From Sphingomonas sp. AX6 (GTDB lineage Bacteria; Pseudomonadota; Alphaproteobacteria; Sphingomonadales; Sphingomonadaceae), in the NCBI RefSeq assembly GCF_902506605.1, contig NZ_LR733979.1, positions 998,024 to 1,062,023 on the forward strand: a DNA stretch of 64,000 bases, read 5' to 3'. The notes beneath the pieces were generated by a model. That model did no database searches. It was not told where the DNA came from and saw only the letters and a program-made list of their open reading frames with translations. This document shows, in pieces, positions 1-9,248 of this stretch. Numbering within the stretch: position 1 is the first letter of the stretch; the number at the start of each line of letters is the position of its first letter. Made by a program: the position numbers and the translations under genes.

Positions 1-497
1 ACCCCCGTCTCCCCGACAATGCGGGTGACGAGTGCGAGTACGGTCTGGCGCAACTGGCGCGCGAGCCGATCGCGGTCGAGATAGGTGCCGCCCGAAAGCC
101 CCGCGATCATCGATTCGATCAGTAGCTTGTCACGCGCGACTTCCGCGCCGTTCTGGACCAGCCCGGACGCAAGCCCTTCGGCGAACCCGCGTTCATGCGC
201 CTCTGTGACCGGATCAACGAAGCGGTCGTTGCCGCTCGCCAGGTCGGCGGCCAGCGGATCCCAGCCTTCGGTCGGGTTGGCGTCGCGATCGGCAGGGGAA
301 AAATGTTTGGGGCCGGATGCTTCCTGCGCGGCAAAGCCCTTTGGCGGCTGCGCCGTAGGCGCACGCCCGGCCTTCACGCGGGCGCGTTCGCCCAGATCCG
401 AGGCCGAGAATTCGGGGAGCGCCGAGAAGATGGAGGCGATGACGTCGTCCGAGGCATCGATACGGCTGGCAAAGCCCGGCGAAAAGCCATCAGACAT
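1..497 (-). CDS. fliH: FliH, flagellar export ATPase regulator (C-terminus cut by window edge)
   Basis: Only the first 165 codons are present; the gene continues beyond the left edge. FliH binds the export ATPase FliI as a stator of the type III flagellar secretion apparatus on the cytoplasmic side. The visible part starts MSDGFSPGFASRID, has a long Pro/Ala-rich unstructured N-terminal third, then an acidic helical region with an RGFAEGLASG segment resembling the glycine-spaced helix of FliH. The start ATG overlaps the end of fliG by 8 bases, so translation is probably coupled. Identification rests on operon position (fliE-fliF-fliG-fliH) more than on strong motifs, because FliH is poorly conserved. 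Confidence 0.75.
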   Translation of the reverse strand, partial: MSDGFSPGFASRIDASDDVIASIFSALPEFSASDLGERARVKAGRAPTAQPPKGFAAQEASGPKHFSPADRDANPTEGWDPLAADLASGNDRFVDPVTEAHERGFAEGLASGLVQNGAEVARDKLLIESMIAGLSGGTYLDRDRLARQLRQTVLALVTRIVGETG

Positions 498-1497
498 AAT
501 CATCTTCTCCGCCGCCCATCATGATCGTCCCTTCCTTGGCCAGGTTGCGGGCGATCTGGATCACGGCCTTTTGCGATTCGAGCACTTCGGTCAGGCGCAT
601 TGGCCCGCGTTCTTCCATTTCGTCGCGGATGCCGTCGGCGGCGCGCGCCGACATGCAGCCGAGGAAACGGTTGCGCGCGGCCTCGTCCACGCCCTTCAGC
701 GCACGGACCAGCGTATCGTTGTCGATGCTGCGGATGAGCGTCCCCAGATTCTTGTCGTCGAGGTCGAGCAGATTGTCGAAGACGAACATCGCCTCTTCGA
801 TCGCCTTGGCCACTTCGCGGTCGATCTTGGCGAGTTTGGGCATGACGCGCGTCTCGGTCGATTTGCGTGCGGCCGAAAGGATTTTCGCCGCATCGCGGGT
901 GCCGCCGATCTGGAGGCCCGCGGGTGCGTGACGATCGCCGATGCGCTTCGACAGCACCTGTTTAAGCGTCTCGATCGCCTCGGGCGTGATCGGCCCCAAT
1001 TTGGCGACGCGGTGCAGGATCTGCGGCTGCGACGCCTCGGGCAGGATTTCGAACACTTGGGCGGCGACGGCGGGATCGAGATTGGCGATCAATACCGCTG
1101 CGATCTGGGGATGTTCGTCCTCGATCAGCGAAGCGATCTCCGACGGTTCCAGCCAGTCGAGCAGGTCGATCGCGCACACCGCCTCGGGCGGCGTGATGCG
1201 CGCCAGCACGCTTTCGGCCTTTTCCTGGCCCAGCGCCTTGGTCATCATGCCGGTGATCTGCGGACGCGGATCGAAACCGATATCGGTGCGGTCGCGCGCG
1301 GCGGAGATGAAATTGTCGAGCACATCCTCGACTTCATGCTCTGCGACATCGGCGACGGTGAACATCGCTCGGCCCAGCTCGCGCACCTCGTCGGGCTCCA
1401 GCTTTTGCAGGATCGCGGCGGCTTCCTCTTCGCCGACCAGCATCATCAGCACCGCGGCGCGTTCGACGCCGCTATAGGTGCGCGGAATCACGTTCAT
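490..1497 (-). CDS. fliG: Flagellar motor switch protein FliG
   Basis: FliG is the rotor protein that couples MS-ring FliF to the C-ring and takes torque from the MotA/MotB stator. The 335-residue product has the usual length. The armadillo-like middle domain carries the EHPQ signature at residues 128-131, and the C-terminal half has the alternating charged helix typical of the torque domain (EVAKAIEEAMFVFDNLLDLD). The start ATG overlaps the fliF stop by 4 bases, and its own stop overlaps the fliH start. It belongs to the minus-strand operon regulator-fliE-fliF-fliG-fliH. The product ends in a short acidic, glycine-rich tail (GGGEDDYV). Confidence 0.95.
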   Translation of the reverse strand: MNVIPRTYSGVERAAVLMMLVGEEEAAAILQKLEPDEVRELGRAMFTVADVAEHEVEDVLDNFISAARDRTDIGFDPRPQITGMMTKALGQEKAESVLARITPPEAVCAIDLLDWLEPSEIASLIEDEHPQIAAVLIANLDPAVAAQVFEILPEASQPQILHRVAKLGPITPEAIETLKQVLSKRIGDRHAPAGLQIGGTRDAAKILSAARKSTETRVMPKLAKIDREVAKAIEEAMFVFDNLLDLDDKNLGTLIRSIDNDTLVRALKGVDEAARNRFLGCMSARAADGIRDEMEERGPMRLTEVLESQKAVIQIARNLAKEGTIMMGGGEDDYV

Positions 1498-3206
1498 TGC
1501 TTGTTTTCCGCCTGGATCATGTCGCGCACGGCCAAAGCGGCCCGCGTGGGATTGTCGCGCGTGAAGCCCTTCACCAGCCCGACGCGCTCGTCATAACTGC
1601 GGGCATTTTCCAGCATGTCGATGCTGACACCGGGGCGTTGCGGCTGGCCGTCTTCACCGACCGCACCCTGCGGTCCGCCGAGTGCGGCGACATTGTCACG
1701 GCCCAGCGCCGGGCGGCTGCCCGCATCCTCGCGTTTCTTCATCAGCGCCTTGGCGAGCGGGCGCACGCCCAGCAGCAGCACGAGCAGTGCGATGACCAGC
1801 GCAGTGACGTTGCGCACCACCATCGGCACCCAGCTCGCCTCATACCAGGACGGCTCGGTGCCGGTGGTCGCATCGGGCGAGAAGGGGCGGCTCATCACCG
1901 TGACATTGTCCTGACGCGCCTGGTCGAAACCGACGGCGGAGCGGACGAGCTGGGTGATCTGGTCGATTTCGGCCTTGGTCCGGGGACGCGCGCCTTCGGT
2001 TTCGCGCAACAGCACCGCGACGGACAGCCGCTTGATGTTGCCGGGCATGGCGCGGGTGACCGAGATTTCCTTGCCGACATCATAGGCGCGGGAGAATTCC
2101 TCGCTCGCCTTGGGAAGTGCGGCGGGCGCGGCTCCGGCGAGTGCAGGATCGGCATTGGGGTCGGCGGCCGGATCGGCAGCGGCATCGGGTGCCTCCAGCG
2201 TGCTGGCGGGCGGGACCGTGTTCGACAGTGCACCGGGGATGCCGCCGGGTGCCTGATTGGGCGATGCCGATGCCCAGCTGCCCTGTTCGGCGCGCACGAC
2301 GGCGTTCGGATCGATCGTCTCGCGCGTGGCTTGGGTCTCGTCCAGATTGACGTCGGCCTGAACCTCTGCGGAGAAATTGCCGACACCGACCAGGGGCGTC
2401 AGCAGCTTGGCGAGCTGTTCGCGATATTTGTCCTCGATGCGCTGCTGGAACGCGATGCGTTCGTCGGTCGCGCTTTCGCCTTCGCCGCCGGGACCGGATT
2501 TATTGAGCAGTTCGCCCATCTGATCGACGATGGTCACCGAATCGGGCTTCATCCCCGGCACCGAAGAGGCGACGAGGTTGACGATCGATCGGACCTGCGC
2601 ATCGGACAAGGCGCGTCCCGCCTCAAGCCGCACGATGACCGAGGCCGAGGGTGCCGCGGTATCGCGGACGAAGACCGAGCTTTCGGGGGTGGCGAGATGG
2701 ACGCGCGCATCGGCGACGCTGTCGATTTCGGAAATCGAGCGCGCCAGTTCTGTCTCTCGCGCCTGGCGCAAACGCTCGCCCTCTACCGCGCGGCTGACGC
2801 CCATCGGCAACTGGTCGAGCAATGCGTAACCGCCGGGTGCCGCCTTGGGCAGATCCTGGCTGGCGAGCAACATCCGCGCCTTGTGATAATCGTCCTCGCC
2901 GACAGTCAGCGTGCCCGATCCGTCGATCGAATTGGCGATACCCGCCGTATCGAGTGATTGCGCGACCGCGGCCTTGTCGCCGTCGCTCAGATTGGCGAAC
3001 AGGATGCGCTGGGGTGGCGACGAAAGCGCCATCCAGGCAATCGCCGCAACGCCGAGCAGCGCGACCATCAGGATCGCCGGCAGCGCGCGTTTGATCGCGG
3101 GTTGCGAGAACATCGCCTTTGCCTGCGCCATCGGATCGGAGAGCCGGTTGGCGGTCGGAGGAAGCGGTGCGCCACCTGCGGGCTGTGGGGTCAGAGCGTT
3201 TTCCAT
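1494..3206 (-). CDS. fliF: Flagellar MS-ring protein FliF
   Basis: FliF forms the MS ring in the inner membrane on which rod and C-ring assemble. The 570-residue product has a transmembrane helix near residues 40-62 (PAILMVALLGVAAIAWMAL), then the YscJ/FliF ring-building domains with recognisable blocks (PGGYALLDQLPMGVSRAVEGERLRQA with the ELARSISEI helix). A Pro/Ala-rich periplasmic loop around residues 300-355 follows, then a second membrane helix near residues 465-485 and a cytoplasmic tail that would dock to FliG. It lies one base downstream of fliE and overlaps fliG by 4 bases. Confidence 0.95.
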   Translation of the reverse strand: MENALTPQPAGGAPLPPTANRLSDPMAQAKAMFSQPAIKRALPAILMVALLGVAAIAWMALSSPPQRILFANLSDGDKAAVAQSLDTAGIANSIDGSGTLTVGEDDYHKARMLLASQDLPKAAPGGYALLDQLPMGVSRAVEGERLRQARETELARSISEIDSVADARVHLATPESSVFVRDTAAPSASVIVRLEAGRALSDAQVRSIVNLVASSVPGMKPDSVTIVDQMGELLNKSGPGGEGESATDERIAFQQRIEDKYREQLAKLLTPLVGVGNFSAEVQADVNLDETQATRETIDPNAVVRAEQGSWASASPNQAPGGIPGALSNTVPPASTLEAPDAAADPAADPNADPALAGAAPAALPKASEEFSRAYDVGKEISVTRAMPGNIKRLSVAVLLRETEGARPRTKAEIDQITQLVRSAVGFDQARQDNVTVMSRPFSPDATTGTEPSWYEASWVPMVVRNVTALVIALLVLLLGVRPLAKALMKKREDAGSRPALGRDNVAALGGPQGAVGEDGQPQRPGVSIDMLENARSYDERVGLVKGFTRDNPTRAALAVRDMIQAENKQ

Positions 3207-3207
3207 A

Positions 3208-3597
3208 TTACACCGGCATGCTCATGATGTCCTTGTAGGCCGTCAGAAGCTTGTTCCGGACCTGCAGGGTGGCTTCGAATCCGACCGACGCCTGCTGGCG
3301 GGCCATCATCACTTTGGCGATGTCGATTTCCTCGCCGCGCTCGTAGCGCGCGGACATGTCGCTCGACTGCGCCTGGGCTTCGTTCACGCCCTTGACCGCG
3401 CTTGCCATCGTGTCGGCGAAGCTGACCGGTTTGGGCGCGCTGGTGGCAGGCGTGCCGAGCACGTCTGCTGGGGTCGCAGCGCCCGAGCTGGCGCGTTTCA
3501 GCGCCGAATTGCGTTCCAGGATCTCGGCGCGCATCGCCATGATCCGGTCGATGCTCATCGCACCGCCTGCGCCTGATGCGCCGCCGATCCCGCTCAT
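3208..3597 (-). CDS. fliE: Flagellar hook-basal body protein FliE
   Basis: FliE is the adaptor between the MS ring and the proximal rod and an early export substrate. The product is 129 residues, with a variable N-terminal third and a conserved helical C-terminus (FADTMASAVKGVNEAQAQSS ... VMMARQQASVGFEATLQVRNKLLTAYKDIMSMPV), which is diagnostic of FliE. The start overlaps the stop of the upstream regulator by 4 bases, indicating one transcript with the activator. Confidence 0.93.
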   Translation of the reverse strand: MSGIGGASGAGGAMSIDRIMAMRAEILERNSALKRASSGAATPADVLGTPATSAPKPVSFADTMASAVKGVNEAQAQSSDMSARYERGEEIDIAKVMMARQQASVGFEATLQVRNKLLTAYKDIMSMPV

Positions 3598-4868
3598 GCG
3601 TTCACCACCTGGCTATGGGTCTGGACGATGTCCTCGCCCTGTTCGCGCGCCTTGGCGAGGCGATAGCGCAAGGTTCGCTCCGAGATGCCGAGGCGCTTTG
3701 CGGTCTCGATCCGGCTTCCTCCGCACGCGGCAAGCGTTTCTCGGATCGCGTGGAACTCGCTCATCTGGACGATGTTCGACAGCCGCTCGCCGGCGTCCGA
3801 CACCGCGACCAGTTCGGGGCGGCGATGCTGGGTGGGCCTGTCGAAGATGATGTCGGCGAGCGTGATCATGTCGCCCCGTGCCAGCAACATGGCGCGCTGG
3901 ATGACGTTTTCCAGCTCGCGGACATTGCCCGGCCAGTCGTGGCGCTGGAGCATCGACAACGCGTCAGCGTCAATCCACGGCAGGACGCGGCGGTCGCTGC
4001 CATGACGCACGATCATCGCGGCGGTCAGCGCGGCAATATCGCCGGCACGTTCGGCCAGCGACAGCGTGGACAGCGGGAATACGCTCAGCCGGTAGTAAAG
4101 ATCGGCGCGGAAGCGGCCTTCGGCGACTTCGGTCTGGAGATCGCGGTTGGCGCAGGCGATGACGCGGACGTCGATCTTTTCAGGAAGCGTCCCGCCGATG
4201 GGCACGACTTCGCGTTCCTGCAATGCGCGCAGCAATTTGGCCTGAAGCCCGATCGGCATCTCGGCGATTTCGTCGAGCAGCAACGTGCCGCCATTCGCCG
4301 CGCGGAAGAAGCCCTGACCGCCCGACGATGCGCCGGTGAACGATCCCTTCTGGTGGCCGAACAGCATCGCTTCCAGCATGGTTTCCGGCAGCGCGGCGCA
4401 GTTGATGGCGATGAACGGGCCGTCGCGGCGTTCCGACTGCATGTGGATCGCGCGCGCCAGCACTTCCTTGCCGGTGCCGGTGGGGCCGTTGATGAGGACG
4501 GTGATGTCGGACGCCGCGACCCGTTCGGCCAGCGCGTTGAGCGCCAGGCTCTGCGGATCGGCCGCGACGGGGGCATAGGGCTGGCGGACCAGCGCACCAA
4601 CGAAACCGGCGATCAGCTGGGCATCGTCTACGCCGCCGATCACGCGCGCCGGGGCGCCGTCGCCGAAGGGCAATATCTGGGGATCGCCATTACCGATCAG
4701 GACGGTGCGGGCCGGAACCGGCGTCGTTTCGCCGTCGAGCGCGAGGAACAGGTCGCCGGGCTGGGGCTTGGTGCCCTCGTTCCCTACCGCCATGCCTTGC
4801 GAACGGAGCGCGGATACCAACGCATAGTTGGTTGCGCGCACTGCCGCCGTCGGATGGATCGTCGCCAT
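3594..4868 (-). CDS. Sigma-54-dependent flagellar activator, FlbD/FleQ-like, without a classical receiver domain
   Basis: Predicted AAA+ enhancer-binding protein that remodels RpoN holoenzyme at flagellar promoters. The 424-residue product has a degenerate N-terminal ~100 residues with no recognisable phosphoacceptor Asp pattern, Walker A GPTGTGKE at residues 128-135, the sigma-54 contact loop as GSFTGA at 175-180 (family consensus GAFTGA), Walker B GGTLLLDE at 193-200, an arginine-finger region (RFRADLYYRL), and a C-terminal Fis-type helix-turn-helix (ETAKRLGISERTLRYRLAK). It heads the fliEFGH operon and lies divergent from fliC. A GGGGGAA ribosome-binding site precedes the chosen ATG. The matching sigma-54 elements at three other flagellar promoters in the window are its likely targets (inference). 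Confidence 0.9.
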   Translation of the reverse strand: MATIHPTAAVRATNYALVSALRSQGMAVGNEGTKPQPGDLFLALDGETTPVPARTVLIGNGDPQILPFGDGAPARVIGGVDDAQLIAGFVGALVRQPYAPVAADPQSLALNALAERVAASDITVLINGPTGTGKEVLARAIHMQSERRDGPFIAINCAALPETMLEAMLFGHQKGSFTGASSGGQGFFRAANGGTLLLDEIAEMPIGLQAKLLRALQEREVVPIGGTLPEKIDVRVIACANRDLQTEVAEGRFRADLYYRLSVFPLSTLSLAERAGDIAALTAAMIVRHGSDRRVLPWIDADALSMLQRHDWPGNVRELENVIQRAMLLARGDMITLADIIFDRPTQHRRPELVAVSDAGERLSNIVQMSEFHAIRETLAACGGSRIETAKRLGISERTLRYRLAKAREQGEDIVQTHSQVVNA

Positions 4869-5021
4869 GTCATTCCCCCAATTCGATGGGCATGGAATGC
4901 ACGATGATTGGTAAACGAGGCGTAAAGGACGAGCCGTTGCGCCGGTTTTTTACCTTGTAGTCGCGTAGGCGCGCGCAAATCCTTCGGAAATCCGGGCGCG
5001 CCGGATGGTCAAAAAAATTGC

Positions 5022-5048
5022 TTAAGGTCCGACGCAAGTGGCCGTTTC
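5022..5048 (+). promoter_or_regulatory. Sigma-28 (FliA)-type promoter of fliC
   Basis: TTAA, a 15-base spacer, then GCCGTTTC. The architecture matches the TAAA-N15-GCCGATAA sigma-28 consensus, and the same spacing recurs upstream of flgM in this window. It lies 80 bases before the fliC start codon. Confidence 0.6.
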
Positions 5049-5127
5049 ACAGTCTGACTACTCGGGCTCCCGCATTTGTTCAGGGGGGAACACCGGGAGG
5101 GTCGACCTAGTAGAACGGAGACAAATA

Positions 5128-5943
5128 ATGACTGTTATCGGAACCAACATCGGATCGATGCGCGCTGCAAACGCATCGAAAGTCGCGAATATGTCGCTGC
5201 AAACCAGCATGGAGCGCCTGTCGACCGGCAAACGCATCAACTCGGCCAAGGACGACGCGGCTGGCCTCGCCATCGCATCGTCGATGACTTCGCAGATCAA
5301 GGGCATGAGCCAGGCGATCCGCAATTCGAACGACGGCATTTCGATGGCACAGACCGCCGAAGGCGCGCTGGGTGAAGTCACCAACATGCTGCAGCGTATC
5401 CGCGAACTCGCCGTTCAGTCGGCATCGGGCACGTACAGCGATGACGACCGCACCAATCTTCAGACCGAAGTCGGCGCGCTGACCGAACAGATCGGCGACA
5501 TCCTGAGCACGACCGAATTCAACGGCAACGTGCTGTTCGACGGTTCGGCCGGCACCGCAGGCGTCGTGTCGATCCAGGTCGGCGCGAATGCATCGGAAAC
5601 CGTCGATCTGAGCTTCACCGCGATCACCGACGCTACGACCGCAACCACGGTTGCGACCGCAGCCGATGCAACCACGGCGATCGGTACGGTCGATGGGTTC
5701 CTTGAGACGATCAACACGACGCGCGCCGAACTGGGTGCGGGCCAGAATCGTCTGCAGTCGGTGGTCAACAACCTGACTTCGAACGTGACCAACCTGTCCG
5801 ACGCACGCAGCCGGATCGAAGACACCGATTTCTCGGTGGAAACGGCTTCGCTCGCCAAGGCACAGATCCTGAGCCAGGCATCGACCGCGATGCTTTCGCA
5901 GGCCAACCAGTCGCAACAGGGCGTCCTGTCGCTTCTGCGCTAA
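5128..5943 (+). CDS. fliC: Flagellin
   Basis: Structural subunit of the flagellar filament, exported by the flagellar type III system. The 271-residue product is a short flagellin: conserved N-terminal D0/D1 ([39 protein letters not shown]) and C-terminal D1/D0 ([29 protein letters not shown] ending [10 protein letters not shown]) flank a small Thr/Ala-rich variable region at about residues 165-205. The ATG at 5128 is chosen because of a GGAG ribosome-binding site 8 bases upstream and the [11 protein letters not shown] start; longer in-frame extensions lack flagellin character. The gene is monocistronic, with a sigma-28-like promoter upstream and a strong terminator downstream. No fliD or fliS lies beside it. 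Confidence 0.97.
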   Translation: MTVIGTNIGSMRAANASKVANMSLQTSMERLSTGKRINSAKDDAAGLAIASSMTSQIKGMSQAIRNSNDGISMAQTAEGALGEVTNMLQRIRELAVQSASGTYSDDDRTNLQTEVGALTEQIGDILSTTEFNGNVLFDGSAGTAGVVSIQVGANASETVDLSFTAITDATTATTVATAADATTAIGTVDGFLETINTTRAELGAGQNRLQSVVNNLTSNVTNLSDARSRIEDTDFSVETASLAKAQILSQASTAMLSQANQSQQGVLSLLR

Positions 5944-6026
5944 GACTACCGGGCCCGACCGCCTCCCCCCTATAAGGCGGGCGGGGCCGGCCCGGACCCC
6001 CGGATTTATCCGGGGACGGCAAACAG

Positions 6027-6064
6027 AACCCCGGTGGTCGGCGTATCGACCACCGGGGTTTTTT
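6027..6064 (+). terminator. Rho-independent terminator of fliC
   Basis: A perfect 14-bp stem (AACCCCGGTGGTCG / CGACCACCGGGGTT) with a 6-base loop is followed by a run of T (six, counting the last two stem bases). It lies 84 bases after the fliC stop. Confidence 0.92.
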
Positions 6065-6119
6065 GCTGTCTCGGGAGGGGTTCGGACTGTTGAGTGCGAT
6101 GCCAGCACGGCATCCCCTT

Positions 6120-6226
6120 CGTCACCCCGGACCTGTTCCGGGGTCCACCGGACGGCAGGCTATGCGGTCGAATGGCAGAGGCGGCACAAGCGGCTTGGTG
6201 GACCCCGGAACAAGTCCGGGGTGACG
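6120..6226. repeat. REPIN-like inverted repeat pair, family A (CGTCACCCCGG...)
   Basis: Two 30-base arms (6120-6149 and 6197-6226) are inverted with one mismatch. Each arm contains its own small palindrome (CCCCGGA..TCCGGGG). Relatives occur at 12724-12828, 38041-38152 and 46845-46955. Confidence 0.9.
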
Positions 6227-6308
6227 AGGTAGGGTTCGGTTGCTGGCCCGAGCCGCAATGTTGGCACGCGCTCAAGGCTTTGGCGTGGACCGTTAACGCC
6301 CCCCCATC

Positions 6309-6380
6309 GTCATTCCCGCGAAGGCAGTAATGCATCGTTCAGGACAGCGGTTATGGATTCCCGCCTTCGCGGGAATGACG
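6309..6380. repeat. REPIN-like inverted repeat pair, family B (CGTCATTCCCGCGAAGGC)
   Basis: Perfect 18-base inverted arms at 6309-6326 and 6363-6380. The same family recurs at 33056-33150 between serA and serC. Confidence 0.88.
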
Positions 6381-6422
6381 TGTGTGGTGAGGTGTGTGCG
6401 ACGGGAGCGAAACCTCTGCCCG

Positions 6423-7166
6423 TCACCCCAGGCGGCGTTGCAACGCCCGTTTCAGCCGGTCGTGCGCGGCCTTCTTGATCTGGCAGACGCGCGCGGAACC
6501 GACGCCCAGCACCTGGCCGATCTCTTCGAGGTTCAGTTCCTCGACATAATAAAGCTGGATGACCTGCGCCTCGCGCGTCGGCAGGTCGCCGATCGCCTCC
6601 ACCAGCGTTTCGCGCAGCTCGCTATCGGCGAGCGCTTCGAACGCATCGGGAGAGTCGTCCATGAACCAGGGCGCATCGTCGGAATAAACGTCGTCGAGCG
6701 AGTCGAAGCGCACGGCTTCCGCGCCCGTATAATCAGTACGCAGCTTCTCCAGATCCACGCCCAGCCTTTCCGCGATTTCCGAATCCTCGGGCGCGCGGCC
6801 CAGCAATTGCGTCAGCGATGATACCGCCTGGCCATATGCCTTGCGCCTGCGCATTGCGCCGCGCGTCATTGTCGCCTGCCTGCGCAGTTCATCGATCATG
6901 CTGCCGCGGATGCGAGTGTTGAGATATTGGTCGAGCGTCACTTGCCCACGATCCTCGAAGCTGGTGCAGCCCTCGACCAGCGCGACCAGCCCGATCTGGA
7001 TCAAATCCTCGACCTCGACGATCGAGCTCATCGCGCCGTGGACGTGCCAGGCGATGCGGCGCACCAGCGGCAAATGCTGGCGCACCAGCGCCTCGGTATC
7101 GCGCGGGCCTTGCGCAGGGGTGTAGGTCAGCGGTTCGCCGACGATGGGATGGCGCAGCGGCTTCAT
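6423..7166 (-). CDS. fliA: RNA polymerase sigma factor FliA (sigma-28)
   Basis: Alternative sigma factor for late flagellar genes. The 247-residue product has region 2 (LVRRIAWHVHGAM, VEVEDLIQIGLVALVEG, YLNTRIRGSMIDELRRQ), region 3 and region 4 (LPTREAQVIQLYYVEELNLEEIGQVLGVGSARVCQIKKAA). The start ATG at 7166 overlaps the flhA stop (ATGA), indicating coupling in a transglycosylase-flhA-fliA operon; upstream in-frame codons lie inside flhA and are not needed. Its antagonist FlgM is encoded at 10,523-10,810, and candidate target promoters lie before fliC and flgM. Confidence 0.95.
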   Translation of the reverse strand: MKPLRHPIVGEPLTYTPAQGPRDTEALVRQHLPLVRRIAWHVHGAMSSIVEVEDLIQIGLVALVEGCTSFEDRGQVTLDQYLNTRIRGSMIDELRRQATMTRGAMRRRKAYGQAVSSLTQLLGRAPEDSEIAERLGVDLEKLRTDYTGAEAVRFDSLDDVYSDDAPWFMDDSPDAFEALADSELRETLVEAIGDLPTREAQVIQLYYVEELNLEEIGQVLGVGSARVCQIKKAAHDRLKRALQRRLG

Positions 7167-9244
7167 GCGGGGATCGCTTCGGGCGCGCCGATCACGGCGA
7201 CGACCTCGACCGACTTGTCCTCGGGCACTTCGAAGAAGCTCATGACCGGCGTATCGGGCAGCACGGTTTTCACCAATTTGCGGATGGCGATGCGGATCGA
7301 GGGTTGGACGACCAGCACGAACGGCTTGGCCTCGCCGACCAAGGGCTGTGCGGCGCGTTGCAAGGCATCGACGATGCGGCGGCCCAGATCGGGTTCGATC
7401 GTGTGACGACGCGACGGGTCGGAACGGACCGCCTGACCCAGCAAAGCCTCGAGCTGGCCTTCTAGCGTCATCACCCTGAGCGGCTCGCGCACGCCGCACA
7501 GTTTCTGAATGATGAGGGGGCCGAGTTCGGGACGGATCGTCTCGACGATTTCGTCGGCGTCGAGCGTTTTCTGCGCCGCACCCGCAATGGCAGCGGCGAT
7601 GCGGCGGAATTCCTTTAGCGGGATGTTCTCGGCGAGTAGCGCGCGCAGCACCTGGGTCAGAGTCGTCAGCGATACCGGCTGCGGGCAAAGCGAGGCGACC
7701 AGTTGCCCGGCGCGATCCTTCAATCCGTCGAGCAGCGATTGCACCTCGTCGGGGCCGAGCAGGTCAGCGGCGTTCTGAATCAGGAGCTGGTTCAGATGCG
7801 TCGCCATCACGGTGCCCGCATCGACCACCAGATAGCCCGCGGCGGTCGCGGCATCGGCATCGGCCGCCGAAATCCAGCGCGCGTCGAGGCCGAAGGTCGG
7901 GTCTTTCGCTTCCTTGCCGCGAATGGGCGCGACCGCCTGGCCGGTATCGAGCGCCAGCATCTCGTCGGGCGATGCCTGATCCTCGCCCACCACAACGCCG
8001 TTGATGACGATGCGGTAGGTGAAGGGGGCAAGATTGATGTCGTCGCGCACGCGCACCTGAGGCACGACGAAGCCCAACTCTTTCGACAATTGGCGACGGA
8101 CGCCGGTGATGCGGCCCATCAGCGGCGCGCCTTTGCGCTCGTCGACCAGCGGCACCAGCCCATAACCGATGTCGAGCATCACCTGCATATTGTCGGTAAC
8201 CTCGTCCCAGCCGATTTTCGACAGGTCGGCGGGCGGTGCGGCGGGTTCGGGGGGTGGCGGCAGTTGCGACACCTTGTACATGCGCCACGCCATGTATCCG
8301 GCACCGGCAGCGGCGGGCATGATGATCAGCGCGGGCATACCGGGCAGCAGGCCGAGCAGCACGAGGATGCCCGATACCGGTGCCCAGGTGCGATGCGAAT
8401 TGAACTGGCCGCCGATCTGGCCCTGCAAATCCTTGGGCGACGAGACGCGCGTCACGATCGCGGCAGCGGCGATCGACAGCAGCAGCGCGGGGACCTGAGC
8501 GACCAGCGCGTCGCCGACCGACAGGTTGATATAGACTTCGGCGGCTTCCGACAGGCTCAGCCCATGGCTGATGGGTCCGATGATTAGGCCGCCGATGATG
8601 TTGATGAACAGGATCAACAGGCCCGCAATCGCATCGCCCTTCACGAATTTGGACGAACCGTCCATCGCGCCGTAGAAATCGGCTTCGGTGGCGACTTCGA
8701 CGCGGCGCGCGCGCGCTTCGTCGGGAGTCATCAGCCCGGCATTGAGGTCGGCGTCGATTGCCATCTGCTTGCCGGGCAGCGCGTCCAGCGTGAAGCGCGC
8801 CGACACTTCGGACACGCGGCCCGCACCCTTGGTCACGACGATCATGTTGATGATGATCAGGATCGAGAAGACGAGCAGGCCGACGACGTAATCGCCGCCG
8901 ATCAGGAAGCTGGCGAACGCCTCGATCACATGGCCCGCCGCATCCGGCCCTTCATGCCCCGATCCCAGCACCACGCGCGTCGAGGCGACGTTCAGACCCA
9001 GACGGAACAGGGTGACGAACAGCAGCACGGTCGGAAAGGCGGAGAAATCGAGCGGCTTTTGCGCGTTCAATGCGACCATCAGCACCGCGATCGACAGCAT
9101 GATGTTGGTGATGAAGAATATGTCGAGCATGAATGCCGGAATCGGCACGACCATCAGCACGACCAGCAGCAGAATCGCCGCAGGCAGCGCGCCCGATCGG
9201 AACAATGGCCCGGCGCCGCCCTTGGCGCGATCGAGGAAGGTCAT
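7163..9244 (-). CDS. flhA: Flagellar export apparatus protein FlhA
   Basis: Central inner-membrane export gate of the flagellar type III secretion system. The 693-residue product has eight predicted transmembrane helices in the N-terminal ~330 residues, the conserved cytoplasmic FHIPEP-type loop (GRVSEVSARFTLDALPGKQMAIDADLNAG), and a ~350-residue C-terminal cytoplasmic chaperone/substrate-docking domain. I prefer ATG 9244 (MTFLDRAKGG), 4 bases after the transglycosylase stop; a TTG 24 bases further upstream is also in frame. It overlaps fliA at its 3' end. Confidence 0.95.
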   Translation of the reverse strand: MTFLDRAKGGAGPLFRSGALPAAILLLVVLMVVPIPAFMLDIFFITNIMLSIAVLMVALNAQKPLDFSAFPTVLLFVTLFRLGLNVASTRVVLGSGHEGPDAAGHVIEAFASFLIGGDYVVGLLVFSILIIINMIVVTKGAGRVSEVSARFTLDALPGKQMAIDADLNAGLMTPDEARARRVEVATEADFYGAMDGSSKFVKGDAIAGLLILFINIIGGLIIGPISHGLSLSEAAEVYINLSVGDALVAQVPALLLSIAAAAIVTRVSSPKDLQGQIGGQFNSHRTWAPVSGILVLLGLLPGMPALIIMPAAAGAGYMAWRMYKVSQLPPPPEPAAPPADLSKIGWDEVTDNMQVMLDIGYGLVPLVDERKGAPLMGRITGVRRQLSKELGFVVPQVRVRDDINLAPFTYRIVINGVVVGEDQASPDEMLALDTGQAVAPIRGKEAKDPTFGLDARWISAADADAATAAGYLVVDAGTVMATHLNQLLIQNAADLLGPDEVQSLLDGLKDRAGQLVASLCPQPVSLTTLTQVLRALLAENIPLKEFRRIAAAIAGAAQKTLDADEIVETIRPELGPLIIQKLCGVREPLRVMTLEGQLEALLGQAVRSDPSRRHTIEPDLGRRIVDALQRAAQPLVGEAKPFVLVVQPSIRIAIRKLVKTVLPDTPVMSFFEVPEDKSVEVVAVIGAPEAIPA

Positions 9245-9248
9245 TCGG

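Larger units (their letters stand above)
5944..6422. other. Gene-free spacer between fliC and fliA
   Basis: 479 bases without a credible gene. It holds the fliC terminator, then two REPIN-like inverted repeat pairs of different families (6120-6226 and 6309-6380). Short reading frames here are made of repeat sequence and are not believed to be coding. Confidence 0.8.

Noticed and set aside
85..1596. Long plus-strand reading frame opposite fliH/fliG
   Set aside because: It is antisense to convincing FliG; its product is His/Arg/Asp-rich with no domain, as expected from high-GC codon shadows.
6120..6380. Repeats near fliC considered as a CRISPR array
   Set aside because: Only single inverted pairs of two unrelated families, no regular direct repeats or spacers, and no cas genes.
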